From: Methanosphaera sp.
GTDB taxonomy: Archaea; Methanobacteriota; Methanobacteria; Methanobacteriales; Methanobacteriaceae
Assembly: GCA_013330915.1 (NCBI GenBank)
Contig: DUHK01000035.1
Span: 1-21,737, forward strand
Direction: 5' to 3'
DNA length: 21,737 nt
How positions within the stretch are numbered: position 1 is the stretch's first letter; the number at the start of each line of letters is the position of its first letter. The position numbers and the translations under genes were made by a program. The notes beneath the pieces are model-generated. The model ran no database searches. It saw only the letters and a program-made list of their open reading frames with translations, and had not been told where the DNA came from. Shown in pieces: positions 1 through 8,186 of the stretch.

Positions 1-222
1 GGAGCTTTGCCTTCTGTTGTTGCGGGCCTTGTTGATGTTCCGGTAATTGCCGTTCCGACTTCAACAGGATATGGTGTTGGAGAAAAGGGTTTCACCGCAC
101 TCTTTGCAATGCTTCAATCCTGTGCTCCCGGAATTGCAACAATGAACATAGACAACGGTTATGGAGCGGGAGTGTATGCCATCACCATACTTAAACAAAT
201 AGAAAAAAGAATAAATGAATAA
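1..222 (+). CDS. larB: LarB (PurE-like nickel-pincer cofactor carboxylase), C-terminal fragment
   Basis: The reading frame is open from the first base, so the gene starts outside the window; 73 C-terminal residues are visible. They show the PurE-like core of LarB: the strand VPVIAVPTSTGYGVGEKG, then a hydrophobic helix and the motif CAPGIATMNIDNGYGAG, with a short charged tail. LarB is known to carboxylate and hydrolyse nicotinic acid adenine dinucleotide as the first step of nickel-pincer cofactor synthesis for lactate racemase-type enzymes. GYGVGEKG and IDNGYGAG separate it from true purine PurE, which is encoded separately near 18 kb. The next gene starts 15 nt downstream on the same strand, so the two may share a transcript. 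The presence of larC and larE cannot be judged here. Confidence 0.88.
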   Translation, partial: GALPSVVAGLVDVPVIAVPTSTGYGVGEKGFTALFAMLQSCAPGIATMNIDNGYGAGVYAITILKQIEKRINE

Positions 223-237
223 TTAGAGGTGAAATAG

Positions 238-486
238 ATGGGAATAAATTTAATTCTGTTAGTTATACTTATTGTTATTGGAGCAATAGCTTTCAGATTC
301 ATACTTGACATTAGCAGTACCATTGTGAAAATTGCAATGCACATTATTGCAGGATGGGTTTTACTTACTATTGCAAACTTCCTTCCTGGAATTAACGTAC
401 CTATAAATATCATCACCATACTGATTTCCGGATTTGGAGGAGTGTTCGGTACAATCTTGTTAGCAATATTCTACATACTAGTCTAA
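238..486 (+). CDS. BofA-like small membrane protein
   Basis: This 82-residue protein is almost entirely hydrophobic, with two or three membrane spans (about residues 3-20, 32-48 and 55-80) separated by the short segment ILDISSTIVKIAMH. The Gly-rich last span and the FLPGINVPIN turn match the BofA family (pro-sigma-K processing inhibitor-like), which is widespread in methanogens where no sigma K exists; its archaeal role is unknown. A strong ribosome binding site (GAGGTGA at 226-232) lies just before the ATG. Its last four bases overlap the end of the convergent nnr gene. The family call rests on length, hydrophobic pattern and the PGINVP turn, so it is good but not certain. Confidence 0.75.
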   Translation: MGINLILLVILIVIGAIAFRFILDISSTIVKIAMHIIAGWVLLTIANFLPGINVPINIITILISGFGGVFGTILLAIFYILV

Positions 487-1952
487 TTTCCCTCCAATTT
501 TTTTAAGATATCCCTTATTCCATAATCCAATCCTTTTTCTTCCAAGAGCTTATCACATGCACTTCCCAGTATAAAGGCCGATAAAAATGCGGATTCAAAG
601 AGTGTGTTTTTTGTTGAAAGTGCAAGTGTAAGTCCAGCAAGCAGGTCTCCAGTACCTCCTTTTGTCATTCCCTGATTTCCTGTTCTGTTTAACTTATAAT
701 CTTCAGGGGATGTGATTACATCAGTAACTCCCTTTAGAAGAATTTGACATCCGTAGTCGCCAGAGAGGTTCATTAGCATTTCAACCCTTTCATCTATTTT
801 TTCGGGAACTTCCATTCCAAACAACTGTTTGAATTCGTGTGCATGAGGTGTGACAACCATGTTTTGTGAAAGCATCTCAGGAGATATCAACTTTAATGCA
901 TCAGCATCTATTACAAGCGGTTTTTCTGTTGAGGAAAGAATGTTATTGAATAGTTCTCCTGTTTTTTCATCTGTTCCTGATCCGGAACCTATGAGAATTG
1001 AATCCACCCTCTTTTCCAGTTGCATTATTGCATCATAGGCATCCATTGTCAATGTATCTCCGGGAACTCCCCTTACTATGAATTCGGGATTGTATTGTTT
1101 TATAATGTTTGAGGAGGCTTCAGGAGCTATTATATAGACAAGGTCCATTCTCTGGGAGAGTGCTGCCTGGGCTGCAAAAACAACGGCTCCTATGTAGTCG
1201 GGATTTGATCCTATGATTAAAACTGATCCGTTCTGTCCCTTATGTGAATCTTTCTGCGGACTTTTAAGAAGAAGCAAATCCCCTTCACCCACGTATTCTT
1301 CTGATACTCTTGGTATTCCTATGTCCAACACGCTTATCTTACCGACATAACTTTCAGGTGCTTTTTGAAGTCCGGTTTTCATCTTATGAAGGGTTAATGT
1401 TTCATGTGCCACGACACATTTATCTGTTACCTTTCCGTTTTCGGGATTCATTCCTGATGGAACATCAACCGATATGACTATAGCAGGAGAATAGTTTATG
1501 GTGTCTATGACACTTGAGACGGGTTGTCTGAGTTTGCCGTTTACTCCTGTTCCCAGTATTGCATCGATTATTATGTCAGAGTTATCGGGACTGACCTGTG
1601 ATGAGTCTGTTATTGTTGAGAGCTTTAGATTTTTGTCTGTCTGCGAGATGATTTTGATGGACTGATAATTTAATTGCGAATCCTTATTTTTTATGTTTTC
1701 CGGTTTGGATAGCATGAATAAACGTACTTTATATCCATGGTTTAGAAGGTGTCTTGCTATTACGAATCCGTCTCCACCGTTTCCTCCTGTTCCGGAGTAG
1801 ATTGATACCTTTTTCTTGTCGGGATAGTTATTAATCAGGTAATCTGCTATTCTTGAACCGGCGTTTTCCATTAGAACTATGGTTGGAATGTGGTTATACT
1901 GGGTGTTTTTGTCAGTGACCCTCATTTGCATGGGTGTAAGTACGTCTTTCAT
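483..1952 (-). CDS. nnr: Bifunctional NAD(P)H-hydrate epimerase / ADP-dependent dehydratase
   Basis: The enzyme repairs hydrated NADH and NADPH (NADHX, NADPHX): the N-terminal half epimerises the R and S forms and the C-terminal half dehydrates the S form using ADP (ATP in eukaryotes). Residues 1-210 are the YjeF_N epimerase domain, with SGTGGNGGDGFVIARHL near 54-70 and SVDVPSGMNP near 163. Residues 220-489 are the ribokinase-like carbohydrate kinase domain, with GQNGSVLIIGS, VVTPHAHEFKQLFG and GNQGMTKGGTGDLLAG (425-440), where GGTGD is the nucleotide site and its Asp the catalytic base. At 489 residues it has the usual length of the bacterial and archaeal fusion. The start has GGAG 8 nt upstream. 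It lies 12 nt after ftr on the same strand, so co-transcription is likely. Confidence 0.95.
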   Translation of the reverse strand: MKDVLTPMQMRVTDKNTQYNHIPTIVLMENAGSRIADYLINNYPDKKKVSIYSGTGGNGGDGFVIARHLLNHGYKVRLFMLSKPENIKNKDSQLNYQSIKIISQTDKNLKLSTITDSSQVSPDNSDIIIDAILGTGVNGKLRQPVSSVIDTINYSPAIVISVDVPSGMNPENGKVTDKCVVAHETLTLHKMKTGLQKAPESYVGKISVLDIGIPRVSEEYVGEGDLLLLKSPQKDSHKGQNGSVLIIGSNPDYIGAVVFAAQAALSQRMDLVYIIAPEASSNIIKQYNPEFIVRGVPGDTLTMDAYDAIMQLEKRVDSILIGSGSGTDEKTGELFNNILSSTEKPLVIDADALKLISPEMLSQNMVVTPHAHEFKQLFGMEVPEKIDERVEMLMNLSGDYGCQILLKGVTDVITSPEDYKLNRTGNQGMTKGGTGDLLAGLTLALSTKNTLFESAFLSAFILGSACDKLLEEKGLDYGIRDILKKLEGN

Positions 1953-1964
1953 CTTTTTTTCTCC

Positions 1965-2840
1965 TTATATCAAGTTGATTTTATATTTTCCAAGGTTTCC
2001 ACCATAATTTCCTGCAGATATCTTGATGACGTCGGGACAGGTTTTTATGGCGTTTATTGCCTTTTGTGTTGCCTCTTTTATGCCCTCTTCGGTCAGTCCG
2101 TCAAATACTATTTCGAATACTCCTTCGGCATCTTCGGGCAATTTGCTTTCTACTGTGTCTTTGAGTGTTGGACAGTATTCTTCGTTGGTTGTTGCATGCA
2201 TGAACTTGTATTTTTTTGAACCTACCTTGGAACCTGATGCAACTATTCCTCCAGGAAATGGAGTGATTACACCTTTAACTTCCCTGATTGCAAGAACTGC
2301 TGCTTCTGCTGCCATTAATGCTGAGGCTTGTGTTTTTGCCATGATGAAAAGGTTCCCTCCGGCAACTGCATCTGTTATTCCGAAGTTTTCCTCGATTAGG
2401 AAATCCCCGCTCATTACAGGTATGCTGTACATATCCCTTTCATATAACTGCACTTTCTGCTGGTATCCATCTGCAAAGAAGGCCAGTTTGAATCCGAGAT
2501 TGTCCTGTTCCTGACTATCAGGTAAAAGGTTGAAAACTGCTGTGGTTGGTGCGGTTAGAACACACTGTCCTATTCTTTCAAGGAGTTGTTCTTTAACTTT
2601 TTCTGTTTTGTTTTGACAGATTATTATTGCATATCCAGGTCTTCCGTCGGGTGTCTTTTCGGGTGGGAAATAGGAATCTATTCCTGCTTCTGCAGGACAT
2701 CCTATGAATGATGTTGCAAAACCTGTTGCTTCAGTTGCTGCTATCAATGCTAATTTTTTTGTTGCTGCTGTGATTAATACGTATGCAGCTTTTGTGCCGA
2801 ATGCTTCGGCATAGGTATCTTCTATTATTGGTAAATTCAT
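1965..2840 (-). CDS. ftr: Formylmethanofuran--tetrahydromethanopterin formyltransferase
   Basis: The cytoplasmic enzyme moves the formyl group from formylmethanofuran to tetrahydromethanopterin, the second step of CO2 reduction to methane and reversible in methyl-group oxidation. Family signatures are IEDTYAEAF at the N-terminus, LIAATEATGFATSFIGCPAEAGID, KTPDGRPGYAI, IGQCVLTAPTTAVFNLL and ITPFPGGIVASGSKVGSKKYKFMHATTNEEYCPTL. At 291 residues it is a few residues shorter than the roughly 297 of characterised Ftr. The N-terminus is shorter than the usual MEINGVYIEDT start, and the last five or so residues (HELFE in the Methanothermobacter enzyme, from memory) are missing. It could therefore be a divergent paralogue rather than the only Ftr of the cell. 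The start has a clear site, TAAGGAGATT. nnr follows 12 nt downstream. Confidence 0.93.
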   Translation of the reverse strand: MNLPIIEDTYAEAFGTKAAYVLITAATKKLALIAATEATGFATSFIGCPAEAGIDSYFPPEKTPDGRPGYAIIICQNKTEKVKEQLLERIGQCVLTAPTTAVFNLLPDSQEQDNLGFKLAFFADGYQQKVQLYERDMYSIPVMSGDFLIEENFGITDAVAGGNLFIMAKTQASALMAAEAAVLAIREVKGVITPFPGGIVASGSKVGSKKYKFMHATTNEEYCPTLKDTVESKLPEDAEGVFEIVFDGLTEEGIKEATQKAINAIKTCPDVIKISAGNYGGNLGKYKINLI

Positions 2841-2988
2841 GTTAATAATCTCCTTAAATAAAAAAAATAATGAAAATTTTCTTGAATACTATATTATTAT
2901 CTAAATTTAAATGCTTTTAAGCTTAACCAGAAAGATGGTGTTTTTATCAATGATATTATGCTTCATAAAAAAAATTAGTTGAAGGGTA
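2841..2988 (-). promoter_or_regulatory. Probable promoter region of ftr-nnr
   Basis: This 148-nt AT-rich gap lies upstream of ftr and just after the stop of the flippase-like gene. On the minus strand an AT-only block (about 2891-2912) is the best candidate TATA element, 50-70 nt before the ftr start. The ribosome binding site TAAGGAGATT (2845-2854) is clear. The element positions are inferred by eye. Confidence 0.35.
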
Positions 2989-4005
2989 TTATCCACTGTC
3001 CACATAGTCCAGTGCTCCCGTTCCAAAGAACGGCAGTAGTATTACCCCTATAATTATAACCATCCACAATGATATCATACGTTCCACGAGAGTTGCTGCA
3101 GTACTGATGGATGCTGACACTCCTGCCAGTGAATAGAGAAGAATCATTACACCGTCGATTGAACCGAGTCCTCCAGGAAGTATTGGAATTATTCCAATCA
3201 GGGATGAAACCAGAAATACTGATGCAATCATTCCAAGTGAAACGTTCACTCCAAATGCCATAAATACCACATACACCCTTAACAGTTCCAGAAACCATAC
3301 TAAAAAGGATATTATTGTTGCTATAAGCAGGAGCTTTTTGTCCTTCATCAGGTATAACAGGCTTCTTTGAAAACCTACAAGTGATGTTAATGCCGTGTCC
3401 TCATATTTGTCCAGGTCTCTGGATGTAAATTTTCTCAACTGCCTGAAAACCCATTGAATGGTTTTGATTCCGAATGTTTCGTTTATGCTGATAAATATTA
3501 TGAACACCAGTGCAATGATGAATAAAACCAGTGCAATAAGCAGTACTGAAAATAGTGTGGTTCCAAGATGCATGTACCACATAAGATATGTTATTGCAAA
3601 TATTGCTAAAACCATAAATGGGAATGTGTCGCATAACTTATCGGCCATTACCGTTGCAAAAGTTTGTTTGAAATCTGTTGATGAGGTTTTACTTAACAGA
3701 TATGCCCTTACCGGTTCTCCACCACTACGTCCGCTCGGGGTTAAATCGTTTATTGCAAGACCTACTATGGTCATTGCAAAGAGGGGCAGTTGTTTATGGG
3801 GAATGTCCAGTGATTTACAGATAATACTCCACCGGGTATTCCATAATGCCATGATTATAAACTGAATCACTATGGCAAGAATCACATAGTTTGTGTTGGC
3901 GGTTTTTAATGCTGAAATAATTTGTTCAGGTCCTACAACAAGGATCATTGCTATTAAAACTACCACACCCACCAATAGTAATGCTCCAACTTTCTTATAA
4001 TCCAT
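2989..4005 (-). CDS. Flippase-like integral membrane protein (UPF0104/AglD C-terminal type)
   Basis: A protein of about 338 residues with eight or so membrane spans over its whole length. It has the conserved loop of this family, NDLTPSGRSGGEPVRAYLLSK (about residues 85-105), and the later IIPILPGGLGSIDGVM. The family includes the membrane part of bacterial lysylphosphatidylglycerol synthases and archaeal AglD-linked proteins, and is thought to move or anchor lipid-linked substrates; the substrate here is unknown. Two starts are possible: GTG at 4014, only 3 nt after AGGTTT, or ATG at 4005, 12 nt after it. I prefer the ATG because it leads straight into MDYKKVGALLL and the first span. It is divergent from the TrkA-type gene, and its neighbours do not reveal its pathway. 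Confidence 0.85.
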   Translation of the reverse strand: MDYKKVGALLLVGVVVLIAMILVVGPEQIISALKTANTNYVILAIVIQFIIMALWNTRWSIICKSLDIPHKQLPLFAMTIVGLAINDLTPSGRSGGEPVRAYLLSKTSSTDFKQTFATVMADKLCDTFPFMVLAIFAITYLMWYMHLGTTLFSVLLIALVLFIIALVFIIFISINETFGIKTIQWVFRQLRKFTSRDLDKYEDTALTSLVGFQRSLLYLMKDKKLLLIATIISFLVWFLELLRVYVVFMAFGVNVSLGMIASVFLVSSLIGIIPILPGGLGSIDGVMILLYSLAGVSASISTAATLVERMISLWMVIIIGVILLPFFGTGALDYVDSG

Positions 4006-4143
4006 ACAATTCACAAACCTTTTTGTTTAATAATTATGTGTATATATTATTTTTAGTTTAAGTGTTTAATATTTATTTTTAAAATTTATATATTACTTAT
4101 ATAATAATATCATTATCAGAAGTTTTTTATTGGAAGAATTGAT
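4006..4143. promoter_or_regulatory. Divergent intergenic promoter region
   Basis: The AT-rich spacer between the minus-strand flippase-like gene and the plus-strand TrkA-type gene must hold promoters for both. The stretch 4078-4110 is nearly pure A/T (TTTATATATTACTTATATAA) and contains TATA-like cores facing both ways. TTGGAAGAATTGAT just before 4144 provides a ribosome binding site. No operator repeat was recognised. Confidence 0.4.
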
Positions 4144-4929
4144 ATGAGTGATGAAATTAGTGTAACTGACCAGAATAACGTTGTCAATGATATTATAACT
4201 GATAACGAAAGTAACAGTAGTGATGAAAATTCCGGGCCTGAACAGGTCAGTACACGAAATGTCATTATTGTTGGTGGTGGAAGGGTTGGTATTCATCTTA
4301 TAGAAAAACTTAGAAAGCACCAGCATTATAAAATTACCCTTATAGATTCTCATAATGAAATCAATGAGTTTGTTGAAAATAAATTTGATGATGTCACGAC
4401 AATTCTTGGTGATGCGACCAAGACCCAAACCCTTGAGAGGGCCGGAATTAAAAATGCTCATATTGTTGTGGCTGCAACGAGTGTTGATGAGATAAATCTG
4501 CTCGTAGGTCTTACTGCCAAAAAGTATAATCTGGAGAAGGTCATTACCAGAACAACAACCCCCGAACACATTAAGATGTTTAAGAAGCTGGGTGTTAATG
4601 AGGTTGTAAGTCCCGAACTTGCAGCTTGTAGTGATATTGAAAAGATAATTAATCCTCAAAACGTTTCGGAACTGGCTATTATGGGTAAGGGTGATTTTGA
4701 ACTTATTGACATTCCCGTTAAGGCAAACAGGGTTGTTGGAAAATGCGTATGTGACATCAGCCCTAACAAGAATTTCATTATAGTAATGTGTCATAAGAAT
4801 AATGAGATTTACATAGCACAAAACAATATTGTCCTTGAAAAGGGTGATTTGGTTAGTGTCCTGGTAAGAACCAAGGCCATTAAGAAAACAAGAAAGTACT
4901 TTATGAAAAACGGTTTGCTTCCAATATAA
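4144..4929 (+). CDS. TrkA-type NAD-binding regulator of a potassium channel or transporter
   Basis: Residues 38-155 form an RCK-N (TrkA-N) Rossmann domain: strand NVIIVGGGRVGIHL with the glycine motif GGGRVG at 44-49, then KITLIDSH ending strand 2 with the ribose-binding Asp, GDATKTQTLERAGI, and AHIVVAATSVDEINLL. Residues of about 170-255 form a TrkA-C/RCK-C ligand domain, ending with the typical VLEKGDLVSVLVRTKAI. Such proteins gate K+ uptake systems in response to nucleotides or ions at the inner membrane face. An N-terminal stretch of about 36 residues rich in Asp, Asn, Ser and Glu is not part of the fold and looks disordered. No TrkH/KtrB-like membrane partner is in the window. The gene appears to be monocistronic, ending 34 nt from a convergent gene. 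Confidence 0.9.
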   Translation: MSDEISVTDQNNVVNDIITDNESNSSDENSGPEQVSTRNVIIVGGGRVGIHLIEKLRKHQHYKITLIDSHNEINEFVENKFDDVTTILGDATKTQTLERAGIKNAHIVVAATSVDEINLLVGLTAKKYNLEKVITRTTTPEHIKMFKKLGVNEVVSPELAACSDIEKIINPQNVSELAIMGKGDFELIDIPVKANRVVGKCVCDISPNKNFIIVMCHKNNEIYIAQNNIVLEKGDLVSVLVRTKAIKKTRKYFMKNGLLPI

Positions 4930-4963
4930 AAAGAGTAAAAAAAGAGAGTTGAATGGGGATTAA

Positions 4964-5596
4964 TCATATTCTTGATGCTATCATAACGGAAAGTGCTATT
5001 TGTTCCGGTACCTGTGATATGGCATATGGTCCGTGTCCGGAGAATAATTGAACTGCATCAAGTTCTGAAATTCTAAGTATTGATTCCCTCATCTGTTGGC
5101 GATTGCCTGTAGGCAAATCTATTCTTCCAAAGTTTCCTCCGGAAAATATTGTATCCCCGCTTATGAGACTTTTTCCATCAAAGAGACATATTCCTCCACG
5201 GGTATGTCCGGGGGTGTGTATGACTTCGTATCCTTCTATTTTGTCACCCTCGTTTAATTCCTTGATGTCCAAATCAGGTACCTGTGCTCCGAATGATGCT
5301 GCACATGTTGCTTCAGGATCCTTTTCTTTGACTGTCTGTATGTCCAGCGGATGCATGTATATATCATATCCGTATTCATCCTGGAGCTGTTTATCGGCAC
5401 CTATGTGGTCATAGTGACAGTGCGTGTTCACTATCTGCTTGATGTCTGTCATTTCAAGTCCTGCAGCCTTGATTTCCTCCTTAAGGTAATCAATGTTTTC
5501 TCCGCTTCCGGGGTCTATTAATGTTTCTCCAATAATGTAAGAGTTTGAATCTCTGCCTTTTCCCATTATAATTATAATATCATCTACTTTATCCAT
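4964..5596 (-). CDS. MBL-fold metallo-hydrolase (glyoxalase II-like)
   Basis: All ligands of a two-metal MBL hydrolase are visible: THCHYDH at 58-64 (H59, H61, D63, H64), H131 in HTPGHTRGG, D148 in SGDTIFSGG and H188 in FSGHGP. The GNFGRIDLPTGN segment after the Asp is typical of glyoxalase II-like hydrolases acting on thioesters or similar small substrates. At 210 residues it is a single domain without the C-terminal helical part of true glyoxalase II, so the substrate is unknown. AAGGTGA precedes the start. It follows the GNAT acetyltransferase gene by 15 nt on the same strand, so the two probably form an operon. Confidence 0.88.
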   Translation of the reverse strand: MDKVDDIIIIMGKGRDSNSYIIGETLIDPGSGENIDYLKEEIKAAGLEMTDIKQIVNTHCHYDHIGADKQLQDEYGYDIYMHPLDIQTVKEKDPEATCAASFGAQVPDLDIKELNEGDKIEGYEVIHTPGHTRGGICLFDGKSLISGDTIFSGGNFGRIDLPTGNRQQMRESILRISELDAVQLFSGHGPYAISQVPEQIALSVMIASRI

Positions 5597-5611
5597 ATTT
5601 TCACCTTATTT

Positions 5612-6217
5612 TTAATTTAATTCAAATTTTAGCCTGTTGTATCCTCGCAGTTTTTCCATTAACGGACCCATCCTCTCGTTGTTTTCTTCAAATCCCAGTT
5701 TTATAAAGAGGTCCATAAGATAACTGTTGCCCTCTTCAACATCGAGAATGACCTTCCTGGCATTGTACTGTCTTGCCTTTTGTATTGACTTTTTAATAAG
5801 TTTCGTTGCATGCCCCTTGTTTCTGTAATCCTCCAGCACGTAAAGATTTTTAATGATGTAATCATCCTTTGTCAGTTTATATCTGAATCTGCCCATGATT
5901 GAGTTTAATAATATCATGGGAAGGGAAATTTCATTTGAATCCGCATACGCATTTATTGCCGAATTTCTTGGTATCTGATCCTTTTTGTAGGTGATTACAA
6001 ATCCTTCTATCTGTTCGGGACTTTCATCATAAATTACCGTTATGAAAAATCCATGATATTCATTAACATATTCGCTTGTAATGAGTTTCTTGATTACTTC
6101 AACAGCTTCTTGTTTATCATTGAATATCGTATCAAAGACTGTCCTCTCATTAAAATAGATTCCATTGGCAATTAATGAAATATCATCGTTTTTATATAGT
6201 TTTCTAAAGGCAGTCAT
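5612..6217 (-). CDS. GNAT-family N-acetyltransferase
   Basis: The 201-residue protein has a GNAT core in its second half. KNLYVLEDYRNKGHATKLIKKSI gives the acetyl-CoA pyrophosphate loop (R-N-K-G-H-A), followed by the strand RKVILDVEEGNSYLMDLFIKLGFEENNERMGPLMEK, where FIKLGFE is the usual family ending. The N-terminal 100 residues form the more variable half, with FITVIYDESPEQIEGFVITYKKD as the central strands. The acceptor substrate cannot be predicted. AAGTGAT lies 4 nt before the ATG. It is the first gene of a two-gene minus-strand unit with the MBL hydrolase, and is divergent from polB. Confidence 0.85.
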   Translation of the reverse strand: MTAFRKLYKNDDISLIANGIYFNERTVFDTIFNDKQEAVEVIKKLITSEYVNEYHGFFITVIYDESPEQIEGFVITYKKDQIPRNSAINAYADSNEISLPMILLNSIMGRFRYKLTKDDYIIKNLYVLEDYRNKGHATKLIKKSIQKARQYNARKVILDVEEGNSYLMDLFIKLGFEENNERMGPLMEKLRGYNRLKFELN

Positions 6218-6307
6218 CTAATCACTTCTATTTTCAAAGCTTTAATTATACTTATATTTTTATAAGGATATAAAATTTTTAATATTTTGTTTTACATACC
6301 TAATCCT

Positions 6308-8101
6308 ATGCAGACAAAAACTATTCTTCTAAACGATATCGATTATGTTACCCATAATGACAAACCGGTTATCCGGCTTTTTGGAACGGATCCTGAAAGT
6401 AATCAGAACGTAATTGCATACGATTCATCATTTGTTCCATACATGTACGTTCTTGCCCATGATTTAGATGAATGTTTAATTCAGCTTAGAGAGTTGGGAC
6501 TGGATAATCTTGAGCTTGAGACAAAAATCGACATTGGTGTCGAAAGGGAATTCGTCAAGATTACCCTCAAGCACCCTCAGGAAGTACCTAAAATCAGGGA
6601 CATTATCAGGGATTTGAGTCAGGTCAAGCAAATCAGGGAATATGACATACCATTTTATAGAAGATATCTTATCGACAAGCAGATAACACCGAGAAATATC
6701 ATCAGGTTAAATGGTCATGTTATTGAAAGGGAGGTTTATGCCGACCTTGACATTGACGAGGATGTTCTTTTGTTTAAGATGGAAGAGGATCCTGTGGACA
6801 CCGGAAAAACAATCAATCGAAACAAGATTCTTAGTTTTGACATTGAAGTCTACAATGCAGAGGGTATGCCGGAAGCAGAACATGATCCAATAATCATGAT
6901 GAGTCTTAGTGGAAATTACGGATTCAACAGGGTTCTTTCCACTAAAAAATCAGAGAAGGAATTTGTCGAAACCCTTGACTCCGAGGAGGAAATGTTAAAA
7001 CGTTTTGCACAAATTATTAAGGAGGAAAATCCTGACCTTCTTGTGGGTTACAACTCGGACGTTTTTGATTTGCCCTACATAAAAAAAAGGGCTGAAGTGC
7101 TTAAGGTGAATATGAAACTTGGAGTAGACAATTCCAACATCAAGTTCATGAAAAGAGGATTTAACAATGCGGGAATTATCAAGGGAAGGATTCATGTTGA
7201 TTTGTATCTGCTTATAAGACAGTACATGAGATTGGAACGCTACACCCTGGAGAGAGTTTATGAAGAATTGTTTGACGAAAAGAAAATTGATGTTCCAGGA
7301 GATAAAATTTATCAGTACTGGGATTCGGATGATGAACGTTTGGAGGAGCTTTTCGACTATTCCATGGATGATGCTGTGAGCACTACAAAAATAGGTGACA
7401 AGATTACGCCGCTTACCATTGCACAGAGCAGACTTGTTGGACAGCCAGTCTTTGACATTGCACGTATGACAACGGGTCAGATGATTGAATGGTACCTTAT
7501 GCTTAAGGCCTATGAAAAAAACAACATTGTTCCAAACAAGCCTTCTGCCAGTGAGTACAATGAAAGAAGATCTTCCAAGAGAAATGAGGGGGGTTATGTC
7601 AAGGAGCCTGAAAAGGGACTTTTTGAACATATTGCCTATCTTGACTTCAAAAGTCTGTACCCTACAATAATCATTGCACAGAACATTTCACCGGACACTT
7701 TCACGACTGGTGAGGGTTTGGATGAGGATGAATATTACGTCTGTCCAGAAAACGGTTATAAATTCAGAAAAGAACCGAAGGGATTTATTCCATCCATTAT
7801 CGGAAATATTCTGGATGAACGTCAAAGAATTAAGAAACTTATGAAGGAAGAAACTGTTCCCGAACAGAAAAAGGCTTATGATTTCGAACAGCAGGGTCTT
7901 AAAAGGCTGGCAAATTCCATGTACGGGGTTTACGGCTATTCAAGATTCAGATGGTATAAGATTGAATGTGGTGCTGCCATAACCGCGTGGGGAAGACAGT
8001 ACATTCAGGATGCAATGAAAAAATCTGAAAAATACGGTTTCAGGCCGATATATGCAGATACTGATGGTTTTTATGCAACATATGTCGGGGATTTAAAATA
8101 G
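6308..8101 (+). CDS. polB: Family B DNA polymerase, large subunit of the split enzyme
   Basis: A replicative-type DNA polymerase with 3'-5' proofreading. Motifs in order are Exo I (LSFDIEVYN), Exo II (LVGYNSDVFDLPYI), Exo III (YSMDDAVSTT), motif A (YLDFKSLYPTIII), motif B (LKRLANSMYGVYGY) and motif C (YADTDGFYATY). The chain then stops eight or so residues after motif C, so the thumb is missing. This matches the known split PolB of Methanothermobacter, where the thumb region is a second, unlinked gene; it is not decay, because the bases after the stop are AT-rich and non-coding in all frames. A TTG at 6287 would add seven residues; ATG 6308 (MQTKTILLNDIDY) fits homologues better. No good ribosome binding site precedes it, and an AT-rich TATA-like block at about 6268-6280 would allow a nearly leaderless message. 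Confidence 0.95.
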   Translation: MQTKTILLNDIDYVTHNDKPVIRLFGTDPESNQNVIAYDSSFVPYMYVLAHDLDECLIQLRELGLDNLELETKIDIGVEREFVKITLKHPQEVPKIRDIIRDLSQVKQIREYDIPFYRRYLIDKQITPRNIIRLNGHVIEREVYADLDIDEDVLLFKMEEDPVDTGKTINRNKILSFDIEVYNAEGMPEAEHDPIIMMSLSGNYGFNRVLSTKKSEKEFVETLDSEEEMLKRFAQIIKEENPDLLVGYNSDVFDLPYIKKRAEVLKVNMKLGVDNSNIKFMKRGFNNAGIIKGRIHVDLYLLIRQYMRLERYTLERVYEELFDEKKIDVPGDKIYQYWDSDDERLEELFDYSMDDAVSTTKIGDKITPLTIAQSRLVGQPVFDIARMTTGQMIEWYLMLKAYEKNNIVPNKPSASEYNERRSSKRNEGGYVKEPEKGLFEHIAYLDFKSLYPTIIIAQNISPDTFTTGEGLDEDEYYVCPENGYKFRKEPKGFIPSIIGNILDERQRIKKLMKEETVPEQKKAYDFEQQGLKRLANSMYGVYGYSRFRWYKIECGAAITAWGRQYIQDAMKKSEKYGFRPIYADTDGFYATYVGDLK

Positions 8102-8186
8102 TGTGAAGCAGATAATTATGATAAAAAATATTAACATAAAGTAATATAATGAATAATTAATTATAAAATTCAGGGAAAAAAATATT

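Noticed and set aside
4093..4821. Minus-strand open frame of 242 codons across the TrkA-type gene
   Set aside because: It overlaps a clear RCK protein almost fully, has no recognisable motif and has no ribosome binding site.
8101..8186. Possible frameshift that would continue DNA polymerase B past motif C
   Set aside because: No frame beyond the stop encodes thumb-like sequence, and the break falls where the family is known to be split.
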